NCBI GenBank assembly: GCA_016802295.1
Contig: JAESIW010000062.1
Span: 132,994 to 196,993, forward strand
Direction: 5' to 3'
DNA length: 64,000 nt
Source of the DNA: Brachionus rotundiformis
Taxonomy: Eukaryota > Rotifera > Eurotatoria > Ploima > Brachionidae
This document shows positions 9,210-21,724 of this stretch, piece after piece (the first letter of the stretch is position 1; every line of letters starts with the position of its first letter). Below the pieces are notes generated by a model. The model saw only the letters and a list, made by a program, of their open reading frames with translations. It was not told where the DNA came from and searched no databases. A program made the position numbers and the translations under genes.

Positions 9210-12200
9210 TCAATTATTTGAAATTGATTCTGTTTAAACTTTTTTTTTTAACAATTCTAATTTTGATTAAATTTGATTTATATTTATAGTATTTAATTGC
9301 TTACAACAAAAAAGATTTTTCAATTAAAATAATTATGTAAATTGTTCAATTTATGTCATCATTTCGAATTTTTTTTTTAAAAACTTAAAAATATCCCAAT
9401 TGTATAGAAAAAAAAAAAGAAACTTTCTAATTTTAAAATAATGGTAATTATCACCTTTTTAATTAAAAATAAAAAGCCAAATGTTTTAACAAAAAAATCA
9501 TAACATTTAAATATATTCTTTTTGAAATAGTCACATTAACTGAACTATTAACGTAAATACTTTTTCACAATAAATCAAAATTTTTGTTTTTTGAAAAAGA
9601 GTCTTTGAACGCTATGTAAAAAATATTTTAAAAAAATACCGTACGTTATATACAAAAACGAAACTTCAGTTCCAAATTGGCTAAATTTTGTTTCGATATG
9701 TTTACTTGATGTGTATTCTTATAATATTTTTTTACAAAGCTTTCAAGACTCGCTTTCTAAAAACTAAAATTTTGATTTATTTCAAGTTTTTCCAGGCATC
9801 TGTCAATCAATAAGAGCTAAAATGGCGCCTTTTTTGTCTTGCAACCTCATAGAATATCTCTCGAAACTCTTAACCCATGCATTTCACTCTTTGTCTTCTG
9901 TAAAAAGGCTAACTATAAATATTGGCACATTTTCTACTGGCTATGGATATTATAAGTATCCATGTAGTTGTTAGACCAGCGTTTCGCACTTCATTCCTAA
10001 TAGTATGAAGACTAAAACCACTAGCGATATAACAATAACACAGCTTGATTAATTTGCCAGTACTATAAGAATCGGTACTCTGACTAATCAGCAAAAATGG
10101 ACATATCTTCTGATATATTTAATCGCTTGGATGTGTCATCGGATTGGTTGATTCTTGATTAGATTCCGGTCGGAAAATATATCCGATTAAATACGATATT
10201 CTTTGACTCAGCATTTTTTCCTATTTTTCACTCATAATGGATAATTTGCAACACGTGATTTATTTAATACTTTAGTATTATAATTATTTTCAATTCAGTT
10301 TGGCACCAAATATTAAGTCTTGGTTTTTGACTTTAGGGATATAAGACAAAAATAAGTAAAACTTTTTTTTTAGTGAAAAATTAATTTAATAGAATCCGAA
10401 ATTTTAACAAAAGATAGCGGTTTATATATATAGAAGCAAGAAAGTTAGAACTAGCTGTAGTCAATATTAGAACATGCAACTGTAAGTTATATTTAGAGAC
10501 ATGTTTAGACTTAACAGGAAAAATTAATAATTTAAGAAAAGGTTTGACTTTTAAATATATCAAAAATTTTATTGAAATGTTAGTTTTTATTAATTTAAAG
10601 TTTTTAAAAAAATTTCATTTCGTTATATATATTTTACTTGATTAACTTCATTAATTCAGATTCTTGATTATTTTGCTCATTTTCAGACTATTGTTTTTGT
10701 TTGTCGCATAAAGTAAATTTAAATAAACGACAATTTTTAAATAATTATCTAAGAATAAATAAGGTAATCACAATTATTAGTATCATACAAAAAAGATTAT
10801 TATCAATTTTCTATACCTATCACTATTTTAAATAAAAAAAAATAAAATTGTAACAAAATCGTCATCATTTTTATCTAAAATAAAATATTTAATTATTTAG
10901 GGATTTAAAAAAATTCTTAAAATCTCTAATAATTATTTTTAATTAATATAAAATTTCAAATTAACTAACTCACAAAATCATACTATTGCTTTAAAATTAA
11001 AAATCTGAAAATAAATAACTGTAAAATTGTAAACTTTGAAATTGATTTGTTGTAGATTTCAAATGGTATCTTTTCCAAGACTAAATTTTTTATTCAGAAC
11101 TTAGGTGTGTTAAAAAAAGATTTGTTCTAAGTGAAATTAAAATCAAAAAACTTTTTAAATTCTTAAAGATAAAATGTATTTTTATTTTCCTTTGCAGAGC
11201 CATATTGATTTATTTTTTAAACTGAGAGACAAAAAAATTTTTTTTCATTATAATTTACATTATGATCGTCTTACAAAGAAATTACATTTTTTTTGGTCAT
11301 ATATCGAATCGATTTGAAAATGTTTAAATAAACAGAAAGAATCAAATACTTCTATATAATGTATCCTAGGATATAAAGACACAGAAATTCAAAAAATTTT
11401 ACAAATCAAAAAACAAAATTTTATCCTAAGTCACTTTTTTTAGTGGTTTAAATTAAATTTTAATATTTCTAGATTTAATTATTTTAATTATTCGCTATTA
11501 AGTGATTATTTAGAATTTAATTTAATACGTTAATTTTCAAGAAACAATCTAAAACTAAGTTAATGTTTGTATTAATATCTTCAAACCTTTTTTCAAGATC
11601 TTCTTTTGATGCTTCGAAATTAAAAATCTCGTTTTATAGATTGATTATATTTTTTGAGATTCTTCTTTGCTTTAAATAGATTTCAGTTACATCACAATCG
11701 AACTCTCTATGTTCTTGATCTAAATCAAAAGACATTAAAATCATGTTGTCAGCTACTCTCTTTTTTTCTTTCGAATAATAGTGTTGTTTTTATTAATTGC
11801 GTAATAATGCTCCAGGCAGATTTTTTTTTAATTGAATACAGCTTCAAAGCATTTGGCAATGATTGCGTCATCAAGTGATTCAAAAAATTTTATTATTTTC
11901 GTTATCGATTCATTATATTCATGATTTTTGTTTAAAAACGTTTTTATGATATTATTGTAGATGAATATAACCACTTTGTTGTTCAAAGAGTCCTTTTGTT
12001 GGGAGTTTTGACCGATTCACAGTTAAAGTATTGATTAAGATTTGAAGGTATTTATCAAAACAATTGTAAGAAGAATTTTCTGTTATTTTAAGCTCCTTTA
12101 CTTTTTGACCCATTACTGCAGTCGCAGTTGACCAAGCGAGCTTCAAATACAAAAATCTTTAATTTCAAATTCCTATAATTTTCCTCATTTGTAGTAAAAT

Positions 12201-13020
12201 AGGGCTTTTTACTATAAGTTATTTGTCTTGGATAAAAAAAATATTCATGTTTTGTATTTTTACTACTAATTTAAAACATTTTAATTTTACTAATTATTTT
12301 CATAATCACAACTAAATAGAATCAATTGTTGCAAGATTAAATAAAACAAAACAATTTTTAATTTAAAATTATATTTTTAAGAGTGTTTGGTGAAAAAAAT
12401 TGTGCTGTATTTTTTTAGAGGTAATCAGGGGCCTAGCCAGATCAATTAACAATCTATTGAATCTATTGAAATGAATACCGTTTCTATTTTTCATTAACAA
12501 AAATATAAAACAATTATTCTTTTTGTTTGAAATAATTGCCCCCAAATCTAGAATGACAAGTTTGGCAAAACAACTAATTATTTATTTCACTTTGAATATT
12601 ATATGTAGGTATAACTTAGCTTTATTCAGAACTTATAGTATTAGCATAGCTAATGTTAGTTTGTTGTAAAAAAAGTGGGTTTTACGGTAAAATATAAGGG
12701 GTTTAACTTTTTTGTAGTAAAATCTCTTGTCAATTCAGATCCATGTCATAAATTTTTTTAAAAAAGTTCATATGGAAGTTTTGAGCTTTTAAGTTTTTTT
12801 TTCTATAACTATTTATTCATTACCTATACTAATTTTCATAAGCTTTATTTTCGGACAAAGTAGTCATTTTGTTTCAAGGGTGGTTATGGATGGTTTCCAG
12901 AATAAAATTATGTTAACCTGTGGACAAAATTCGTTTTCTCGCTTTCAGAGAAAATGAGAATTTTTTTCGAAAATTCCACCTGGTCGCCTAAACGCTGTAT
13001 CAAATCATTTGAAGAAATTC
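9210..13020. other. Gene-poor region with unidentified coding-like debris
   Basis: Mostly AT-rich. Minus-strand open stretches at 9909-10094 and around 11,640-12,152 have less biased composition than the surroundings and could be decayed coding sequence, but I recognise no family and see interrupting stops. Confidence 0.35.
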
Positions 13021-13074
13021 AGAGTAAAGAGATTTTGGCAGTAACTTTTGTGTATAGCCTCGCTTTGGCACTGG

Positions 13075-13701
13075 TCAATAAATCATGACGTAGTCTCCAA
13101 TTAGAAATTCAACATGTCTGTGTCTTTGGTCATACCGTTCTTTATAGTAGTCCATTTCCCGGCTTTGTTTGACTTGCACGTTTTCATAACTGGTTCTCAA
13201 ACGTTTAATTAAGTCCATTTTGTAGTCTATTTTATCATCGCTCTCATTCGAGGGCTTACTACGCTGGACTCCGAAAATCAGATCTCCAGGAAATATGGGG
13301 TCTCGCCCATACAACAAGAAATAAAGTGTTTCTTGTATTAGATCGTGAATTTTAACACGATAAGCCATCAGACAATCATCAAGCAACTTGTCCCAATCCG
13401 TCTGACTTTTATTGATTACCGTTGCGAGCGCGTTTGCCAAAAATCGGTTAAACCACTCTACCTTCCCATTAGCTTGTCGATGTTTAGCACTGCAGTCTAT
13501 TTTATCGATAACAAGTCGTTTGCACATTGCTCGGCAAAGCTGGGAAGTAAATTGAGTCCCTTGGTCTGTCAGGACTCTGGATGGACACCCATGTCGGGTT
13601 ACTATTAAGTGATAAAAACGCTCAGCAACCTCTTCAGCTACTAAAGTTTTCAAATGACAAGCCTCTACCCAATTGGTAAAACAATCAACTATCACGAACA
13701 A
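13075..13701 (-). pseudogene. Ty3/gypsy integrase core relic
   Basis: DDE integrase core: first Asp in VIVDCFTNWVEA, second in LTDQGTQF, and a Glu in NGKVEWFNR. The HRQANGKVE segment replaces the usual HPQTNGQVE. The protein continues through an LPYxLLYG-like block and ends at GDYVMIY with a stop where the family continues; the sequence past the stop (PVPKRGYTQKLLP) is the expected C-terminus in the same frame. The N-terminal zinc-binding part is absent because the copy is deleted there. Confidence 0.85.
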
Positions 13702-13713
13702 ATACCTAAAACC

Positions 13714-14092
13714 TCAAAATCTCGCGTCCATGTATCTTTGAAAAGTTGCCGGAGCGTTAGTTAGGCCAATGGGCATTACAAGGAATTCATAAAGACCATA
13801 ATGGCTAATAAAGGCTGTTTTTTCCCTATCACCTTCTAGTATGAGTATTTGCCAATACCCGGAAATCGATGGTTGAGAAATACAAAGCCTGCCCGAAAGC
13901 ATCCAAATAGTCATCTATCCGTGGCAGTGGATAAACGTCCCTTTTTGTCACTTTATTTAATTCCCTGTAGTCCACACAGAAGCGGATTGTCCCATCTTTC
14001 TTCCCTACTAGAACTACTGGAGCTGCCCACGGACTCTTTGATGGCTGGATAACTTGTAGATCAAGCATATCCTTGATGTGTTCCTCAATCAC
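13714..14092 (-). pseudogene. Ty3/gypsy reverse transcriptase, N-terminal half only
   Basis: Motifs in order: a PSKSPWAAPVVLV block, DGTIRFCVDYRELN, YPLPRIDD, then after a frameshift AFISHYGLYEFLVMPIGL and NAPATFQRYMD. The YxDD catalytic motif that should follow is gone: the sequence passes within about 15 nt into integrase. This junction marks a large internal deletion. Confidence 0.85.
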
Positions 14093-14667
14093 CTTCCGTT
14101 CTGTGACTCCCGTTCTGCGCGGTGGAACTTTTTGGTAAACTGTTTCCAGTTTCTATTGTGTTTATTATGTTATGAGCATTGTCTGGTTTTACTAACTTTT
14201 TAGGAAAAAAGATCTCTATTATTAGACAAGAGTCTTTTAAAAATCTTCGCCTCATCGTCTTTTAAATGCATCTCAGTTTCATCTATACATTCAGGTAAAA
14301 CAATTTCTTCCTCCTGATTCTTTTCTCCTTCAACCTTTTTCTTTTCAGTCAATTCCCTGCTTTTCTCATTTACATTAAAGTTAAACAAAGTTCTTCTTAA
14401 AATTTTTGAGATGCCTTAAAATGGTAGCCTTAAGTAAACAAACTGTTTTCTTAGTTAAATTTGATACGTTTAGCTTAATCTCTTCGCCGTGTTCTATGAT
14501 ACCTTTAGCTATGAATACTCCGAGCCTTTCTACAAGATAAGGGTTGTTGGTGTCAAGAACAAGAACATCGTTCCAAAAGGGTTTATTAGGCTTAGTAATT
14601 GTAACATAGCTGCAAAAAGGAGGAATAAAATTATCTTCAAGTGAATAGAGGTAAAAAGTTCTTGATG

Positions 14668-15120
14668 CTAAAATACGGTAGGGTCATAAAGATCATATTC
14701 TCGATCTAAGCTAACATTTTTGAAACTAGGCCTAATAGCCACGTCGAATTTCAGTACGAAATCCATACCCAAAATGCAATCATATGGTAACTTATCAACT
14801 ACATAAAATTCAACTATATAAAAGACATTGTGAATTTCAACAGGTAGGAGCACCTTTGAATGTGCTGTTAATTTAGATTCATCCCCTAATTGAATTTCAC
14901 ATGACTGCTTTAAAGGGGTTATCTCAACAATCTGCTTTATATTTTTAAGAAAATTTTTTTTAACATAATTGACACCTGCTCCAGTATCTAAGCAATTATT
15001 CAAAGGGATTCCAAAAACTTGAGCTGGAAGTTCTATTAACTTAGAAGCTTTTAACTTAAGGCTGATTGTTTTATGTACATTTAAATCTTTTGGGTCATTA
15101 CTTAACTCTTCAGAGAACAT
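14668..15120 (-). pseudogene. Retrotransposon aspartic protease domain
   Basis: 150-residue frame with the active-site motif LDTGAGVNYV (residues about 44-53) and the downstream hydrophobic ILGMDFV block, the two hallmarks of retropepsins. It lies upstream of the RT fragment on the same strand, with a Lys/Glu-rich linker (14,388-14,200) between them. A degenerate Cys/His knuckle precedes it. Confidence 0.75.
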
Positions 15121-15469
15121 GTGGGAGAATGGGGCATGGTAAAAACATGGGTCATAAATAGAATACGTGCAAAGTTGATGTTTGTTTATTGGGTCAGAAG
15201 AAGTAGTTGTTGAATTAACAAAAGCATTTACGTTTGAGTTATTACCAATTGACTGAGACTGTACTGGGTTTGAATTTGGTTGTGATTTTGGGCATGCCCT
15301 TTGTAAATGACTTTGTATTAATATATATCTCTTAACTTGGCCACAGCAATCAATCAGTTGAGTTAGACTAACAACTAGCTACTAAATTGAGGACACTCAT
15401 GAATATAAAGGGACAAATAACCAGACTTAGCTAGGCCTATATTATATAGTAACACGTCAACATTACCGA

Positions 15470-16340
15470 ATTTTGATTTTTAAAATAATCTAAAAAGTAT
15501 TCAATTGTATCAAGATTCAAAAAGATCTTCATAGATTCAGCAACTAGAGACCTTGATTCATAGTTTCTAAAAAGTATATATCTAAGACTCTAAGATAAAA
15601 ATGATTTGAGTTGTTTCTGTTACTATTATGAATCAGATAGTCCATTATTTTCTCAGAAAACAAACCACGGTTCTGCTTTGTAGCAACAAATTTCAAAAAT
15701 TGCTTGTTTGCCCTGTCATCGAACAGATCAACTTTTAATTTTTTATGAATTGTTTTGATACTTGTCTTAAGTGAGAAATATTAGATGATTTTCAAAATCC
15801 GATTTTGAATTTCAGATTTAATCTACTGGGTACCCGATTGAAGTATTATAAAGCAGTAATCGAAAAGTGATCTTATGAGAGACATATAAAGCATTCTATT
15901 GATTTCTATTGAGGATCTCTATTTAAAGCTTCTTACCTTCCTGGATAGATTAATTTTGGAGATTTTTTTTGAGTTAATTATCTTTAGATGTTCTTTAATC
16001 TTAGATGTTCTTTGGTCAATTTTAGGATCTAAATTTATAACAAAGAATATCGGAATGGGTTCAATTGAGATTTGACTGTTTCCGATTTTTATTTTCATTC
16101 CATACTTTTATCATAGTTCTTGCGATGTCCAGCTCTAGTTAATATTGCATAGCAGGTCTTCTTTTCGTTGATTTTAAATCCCCACTTTTTGCAGTACTCA
16201 ATAATTTTGTCAACTGCGTTTTGAAGAATTTAATAAAAGTCACATAAGCAATTTGCGTATGAAACTCCTTCAATTTTATTTTTAATAAGCGTGAGAACAT
16301 ATATTCCTTTCATGTTTAATTTTTTATCTAATTTTTTCAC
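15470..16340 (-). mobile_element. LINE reverse-transcriptase relic
   Basis: Reading the minus strand from 16,330: a degenerate catalytic block (YANCL for FADDx), then CKKWGFKINEKKTCYAIL, TRAGHRKNYDK, ISIEPIPIFF, NLDPKI and LFDYC, in the order of palm/thumb motifs of Jockey/RTE-like LINEs. Stops and frameshifts interrupt it. The C-terminal piece near 15,480-15,585 has an inverted duplicate at 17,005-17,110. Confidence 0.75.
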
Positions 16341-17004
16341 ACATTTGATTTATAAATAGTAAGATAATTAAAAAAATTACGATCTAGTTTTTAACGAGGA
16401 ATAAATTTTAATTTGAAATAAGTTTTTAATTCGTTAGAGTATATAGGTGTTAATATTTAAAAATCAAACAGTAGAATAAAATATATTCTATTTTTATTGT
16501 TACAGCAAAACAAACAATTTAAGCTAAAATTTTACAAGAATTTTTCTTCTATATTTTAACAGAATTAATTTCGAACTAATATTTTTGGAATAATTCTTTA
16601 TAAAGTTTATAAAAAAGAGCTTGAAAAGTTACATTTAAAAAGAATATTTTAGTGTCTTGATAGCTATTGAACTAAAAATAAAATGTATTATTTGTATATT
16701 TTTGAATAAACTATTCAAAATGCATTTCACGGAGATTAAAGATCTCCAGTCCTTTAAATTCGATCATTTAAATTCAGATAAACTTGAATAGTTTTTTACA
16801 GTCATGAATAATTTTTGTTTTCTTAATGCAATTACTCTGCAAAGTTTGTGCAGAAATGTATTTTTGAATTAAGTTTGCTTAAAGATCAAGCATTTTACAG
16901 AACTAAATATTCCATGAGGCAAAAAGTTATTTAATTTTTCTGAATTGAAACGATCGAATTGAAAGTAACTTGATCATTGTTTGATCATTTTTTATCATTT
17001 TTAT
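16341..17004. other. AT-rich spacer, no gene seen
   Basis: No open frame or recognisable element; lies between two inverted LINE fragments. Confidence 0.45.
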
Positions 17005-17110
17005 CTAAGATATATACTTTTCAGAAACTATGAATCAAGGTCTCGAGCGTCTGAATCTATCAAGATCTTTTTGAATCTTGATACAATTGAATACTTTTTA
17101 GATTAAAATA
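17005..17110 (+). repeat. Inverted copy of the LINE 3' coding fragment at 15.48-15.58 kb
   Basis: About 100 bp is the near-exact reverse complement of 15,480-15,585. It codes FLNLDTIEYFLD in the plus direction, the same peptide as the minus-strand LINE relic. The two arms enclose about 1.4 kb. Confidence 0.8.
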
Positions 17111-18540
17111 CTTTTTAAAGATTCTAAGGAATCACTTGAAATTGTAAACAATTCTCATGATTTTTACATTGCACTATTTTGTATTCAAACTGAACTTCTT
17201 TTTCTTCAGTTTTTTATATGATTATTTTTGCATTACCCACCTTTGTAAAAACATGTTTTTTAGGTGGTGAATAGTCAATTTTTTAATTTCTAAGATTAGT
17301 TCTCTTTTTTACATAAGTAAAATATTTTAAAAAAGAATATTTTAATGATTAAAAAGGCAACTTTCTTTATCTAAACAAAAACACTTATATAAAATGTTTT
17401 GAAACTGTTTTCGGTATCATGAAAACGACTTCTAAATTTGGAATTATTTGGATTTAAAAAGAATATTTAAAAAAAATTTTCTGTATAAATAATAAAGCTA
17501 AAAAATTTTTTTTACCATAAAATATATTATATTGAAAAAACTGAAACTTTTTTTATGCAAATTAAAAAAAATACATTATTGTGAAAAAATTTGTATTAAA
17601 ATTTTAAATATGATTTTTTATCAAAATAAAAAGTCTTCTTCTTAAGCCTAGACTGTTACAAATTATCAGTTCGTTTTAAAATATTTTATAAGATAAATAG
17701 TGTTTTCTTAAATTTAAAAATTAGAAAGAAATAGATATATTTTTATAAAATTATGCAAAATTAAAATAATATCATAAATATTTTATTTCAATGTAAAATT
17801 TTAAGAAAAATACTTTTAAATAAAAAGTATTAATTATAGGATTATTTAAATATTCTTTTAAAAATTTACTAAAAGAGTTAATAGGCTAAAAAGGTATGTA
17901 TGTTTTAATTAAGAAATATAAATGTTATCAGGTGGTTAAAAGACTAGTTTAGACTGTATTATTATTCTTTATTAATCATTAATTAAGTAACTAAGTTTGT
18001 TAAATTGATTGAATTTTCGGTGGTTACAATATTATTTATAAAATAAATAGATTCTTTTTTATCTTGTTTTAATAAATATTAATACTAATTGATATCTTTA
18101 ATTATATACAACTAATGGCTGTAAGAGGAAAATTGGAAGATCCTAGGAAGTAATTTATGTAAATAAAAAGAAAAATGACGATGTTCCTAAACTTGTACCG
18201 TGGAACGCCTTTGCAAGGACCAACAGTTACAGCCGAGTGAGGATATAGACATCTTTTTTTCGAATTTTCTGATACCAAGATGTGCAATGCTTAGCCAATG
18301 ATAAAAAAAGATACAAGATAGATTATACATTGATAAAAACAAAGAAAAATGTTGACAGACCATTATCAGCTGCTGAATTGCGGAGCACATCTTATCCTCG
18401 GGTTCTTTGACAGACTCTTATTACATTTTATTGTCACTTGCTTTATTATATTAATAATTAATAAAAAATAGTTTCTTGATTAGATAAAAATGTGATTTTA
18501 TTTTTTTTTTTTTAGAGTAATAAATAAAAATTGTTATTTG
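17111..18540. other. AT-rich spacer
   Basis: No supported gene. A minus-strand stretch at 18,290-18,180 (containing LYPHSAVTVGPCKGVPRYKF) is less AT-biased and could be an old exon, family unknown. Confidence 0.4.
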
Positions 18541-18559
18541 GAAGCTCAATTTATGCCTT

Positions 18560-19243
18560 TTTCACCAATTTTTGAAGGCAATCGCCCCCAGTTTCTTTAA
18601 ATAGCAAGGTTAGCTTCAGCGCTGCGTAAAGCTTTTAACTCAGCATCTCCATTGGAGTCTTTTTCAACTCGCCACGGCTGATGTTTTTACCATTCTACAT
18701 ATATACACAAACAAGACAGTACAGAGTTGAAAGATTATGATAAACTGAAAGAGGAAATAAACAAAAATAAAAAAAAATATTTTTTTTTCTATTTTTTTTA
18801 ATCAATGAACTAGCATCCATATGATTGTTGAATCTTTATCCACCTGATATGTCAATCGGACCTTGGCAAATTGGAAGAATCTGGTTGAGAGCTTTCTTTG
18901 TTACCGGCCATCAAATCATTACCAAATTTCTCATTGAATTATAACGATTTTGGATCATTTATTTTGTTCCAATGGTATCTAATTTTTTCGCTTCAGAGCT
19001 TAAGAGTTTGAATTTATATTTTAGTTCCATCTTTTTTGGCCATCATGCTTTCCAAATCATTGTTATGTCATCCATCAACATTTGGAAGACCTGTTGGTCA
19101 TTTATGAGCCAGATAAGCTCCTTTTTGGAGCTTTTTTTCCTATAGGTCGGAACATTCAGATGCTCGAGTATGGATGCCCAGTTCATATTGATATTGGTAA
19201 ACTTAATTTTGCGCTCAATGGTGTCAGAAAGATTTTTTTTATG
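18560..19243 (-). pseudogene. Unidentified decayed coding region
   Basis: Minus-strand pieces with protein-like composition: NMNWASILEHLNVPTYRKK and a following LIWLINDQQVFQ-MLMDD segment (19,240-19,040), KMELKYKFKLLSSEAKKL (about 19,040-18,980), and NGDAELKALRSAEANLAI (about 18,670-18,600). Stops and shifts separate them. All are on one strand in one order, as expected of a single dead gene, but I do not recognise the family. Confidence 0.4.
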
Positions 19244-20285
19244 GAATCCATGTAACTGTTTGCCAAGTGGTATTGGTCTGTGGAAATTTCAAAAAAACAG
19301 CTTTTATGAACGATCTGCAACTGTCCAAGTGTCTGTGCTTGCTTTTCAACATTTAGACTTGAAACAATGTCCATTCTTTTCTGAGAATTTGCCACCAATT
19401 ATTAAATTGATCAATGAAAGAATGGAGACTTAAAGGTCAGAACCAAAATACTTTGCACGCTCAACGATCAATACTCTCTTGTGATCTCGAGGGTGAATTC
19501 TTATCTTATTATTAAATACCACCTTAATCATTTGATTAATCTCTTTTACTTAGACTAAAATTTTAAACTCCGCTAAAGCTTTTTCATTACTTATATGTGA
19601 ATCAGCTAAAACTTCTAAGGACTGATAACTGTCTCTTTGATCTCAGTAAAAAATACATTAAAAAAGATTGGTAAAATAAGGCTACACTAGTTTTTCGGAT
19701 GGTAAAGGAACATCATTTAAGTTTAGGACCAAGAGAAATGTTAAAAAATAGTCAAGAACTGCATGTAACCACTGCTACTACAATTAAGTATCCCTCTGGC
19801 ACAATGAATTATGTTTAAGTGAATTGCCTGATAGCGCCACTCATTATTTAAAGATAAAAGCCGATTAAAATCAAGGATGGATCAACTTATGCTTTTTTTT
19901 CTGGATCATTGGAATATACCACATCACTTTCATATTTTATTTTTCATTTAACTAAAAAATCCGGCTTTGTGAAATTTGGAACAAAAAACAAAAACAAAAT
20001 ATCAAAAATGCTAGGGCTGAAGTTCTGAAAGAGCAAAACATTCTCTGTTAGTTAAAACACTGGTACATCCTCTTTTAATTTAAGTTCTGAATTCAGCAGA
20101 CTTATTGCAGAGTTTTGCAGATTGGTGTTGCAAAGGATGTACCAAGTGCTACAATTCACGGGACATGTTTTGCTCCTTCTGAACTTGAGCTTTGGCATTT
20201 TTGATATTTTGTTTTTTGTTCCAAATTTCACAATGTCAAAAAAGACTTGGCCAGTTTTATTTTAGTATCTTGGAAAATTTGCTAG
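19244..20285. repeat. Inserted repeat, copy 2, containing a nested MITE
   Basis: 19,244-19,975 and 20,234-20,285 match copy 1 at 4,347-5,004 (for example the stretches around GCCAAGTGGTATTGGTCTG and GGATCAACTTATGC). Between 19,735 and 19,855 there is an extra segment not in copy 1, and 19,977-20,233 is a MITE absent from copy 1. The right edge joins the same membrane-enzyme exon as copy 1. Confidence 0.65.
19977..20233. mobile_element. MITE with long terminal inverted repeats, 257 bp
   Basis: Left end TTGTGAAATTTGGAACAAAA; the right end is its inverse complement (TTTTGTTCCAAATTTCACAA, allowing for short A-tract differences). Inverted similarity extends about 80 nt inward. A related copy is at 42,897-43,136. 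The matching position of repeat copy 1 (about 4,950) is an empty site. No coding capacity. Confidence 0.8.
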
Positions 20286-20560
20286 CCAAAAAACGGTCTG
20301 ACCAGCAGTATTTAGCTGTTCATGTGTACAAATACATCAAAAACATTTCAGTAATTCATGATAGTTATTTATGCAAAATATACCATGACTCGACTCCGTT
20401 TCCAAGCAAGACAAAGGGAGATTACTTTGTAGCTACATCAGGACAGGGATCGTTGTTAATGGATCAAAATTATGCCAACTAGTTTGTTTTAATATTCGAA
20501 TTCATAGTTGTCATATTTTTTCTAAAGATTTAAAATTCCATTTTATTATTTTTATAAATA
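20286..20560 (+). pseudogene. 3' fragment of the type II membrane enzyme gene
   Basis: Matches exon 2 of the intact copies from the codons for DQQYLAVHVYKYIKNIS onward, then the 3' flank of the 22.3-kb copy (AATTATGCCAACTAGTTTG). About 85 bp between the codons for FVAT and the final GATCG is deleted, removing the conserved Cys-rich tail. Joined on its left to repeat copy 2. Confidence 0.78.
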
Positions 20561-21724
20561 GGTTATCTATCCAGAAGATAAAAATTCCCATAATATTTGA
20601 AAAATTTATGTTTTTATTTTTATCAATAAACTATTTTTTTATCGTAAAATCGTGTTTGACAACTCTAGGTAATTAACTCTAAAATTTTTAAAGACTATTT
20701 TTTGTTAGAGTTAAAGCTAAATTCGGACTTTATTTTGAGAAAATATGGCATATTCAGGGTATATTCCAGCTAATTGGGGTTTTGTAGTTCCTTTCAATTA
20801 GAACGGTTTAATTCAGAAAAACTTGAATAACCTTTTTAACATTGTAAGAAAAAAGATTAGACTTGGGTTCTTAAAATAAAATATTGATGTATCCTGAGTT
20901 TTTTTGTCACTAAATTTACTGAAGATGAGTATGATTATGATAAATTTAGCTCTTAAATTATTTAATGAACAGTTGAAATTATCTCTGGATTTAATTTAAT
21001 TATCTTCTGTGAGAGTTTTTTTTGTGGATATTTAAAGATGATCTAATGTGATCTAAGTTTTATGAAATGTCTGATAGTGAGTATCGAGGAGTTGATGACT
21101 ATGTAACTTCTGAATCATAATCTGAAGACGAGGTTAGGAATCCAATAAAAAGAAAAGAGCCAGGAAGAACTGGATCTATGAGAGAACATTCCACGATCAA
21201 GAAGCATCCAAAGACTATAATTTAATTATGTAAGAAAAGTGGAATTATTGAGTCAACTAAGGTTTGTATTTCTGGACCAATTACCAAAGAAAAACAAGAA
21301 ACAATCCTAAAATTTTTAATCTAGACTTTCTAGGCAAAAATAAAATGAAATTAAATATTTACTCACCTAATTGTCTTCAAATTGTTTTAATTAATCCAAT
21401 TTAAAGAACTAATATTAAGCTAGTAGTTATTTTAGTTGTGAAATCAGTCTATTCTTAATTTAGTTATAGATTCAGAATATTACTTTTTTTATTATTTAAT
21501 TTTATTTTTAGTTAATCATTCTAGCGGTGTTTAGTAAACATGTAAAAAAATAATTAATTAAATTTCGTATTTAATTAAACTTAAATTATTAAAATTGGGA
21601 GAGAATGAGATCTTCCATCATGGAAAAAAAAATTAAATTTATTTAAACCATTTATTTTTGTTTTTTTTTTTGAAATTGAATACTTTTTTTTTAAATATAA
21701 TAAGAATAAATTTAATAAGATTTA
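20561..21724. other. Spacer with one degenerate open frame
   Basis: Mostly AT-rich. At 21,067-21,325 a plus-strand frame starts MSDSEYRGVDDYVTSES, meets a stop, then reads SEDEVRNPIKRKEPGRTGS and on. This looks like the acidic-then-basic N-terminus of a transposon protein, but the family is not identified. Confidence 0.4.

Larger units (their letters stand above)
13020..15360 (-). mobile_element. Ty3/gypsy-type LTR retrotransposon relic
   Basis: Reading the minus strand: a degenerate zinc knuckle (about 15,350-15,290), an aspartic protease (15,120-14,668), reverse transcriptase (14,092-13,714) and integrase (13,701-13,075), in standard Ty3/gypsy order. Frames are broken between domains, and the second half of RT plus RNase H and the integrase zinc finger are missing. 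No LTR pair, PBS or polypurine tract was recognised. This copy is dead. Confidence 0.85.

Noticed and set aside
18102..18390. Minus-strand frames with Cys and aromatic residues as a gene
   Set aside because: Two overlapping frames, no start context, no family match; left as unassigned.
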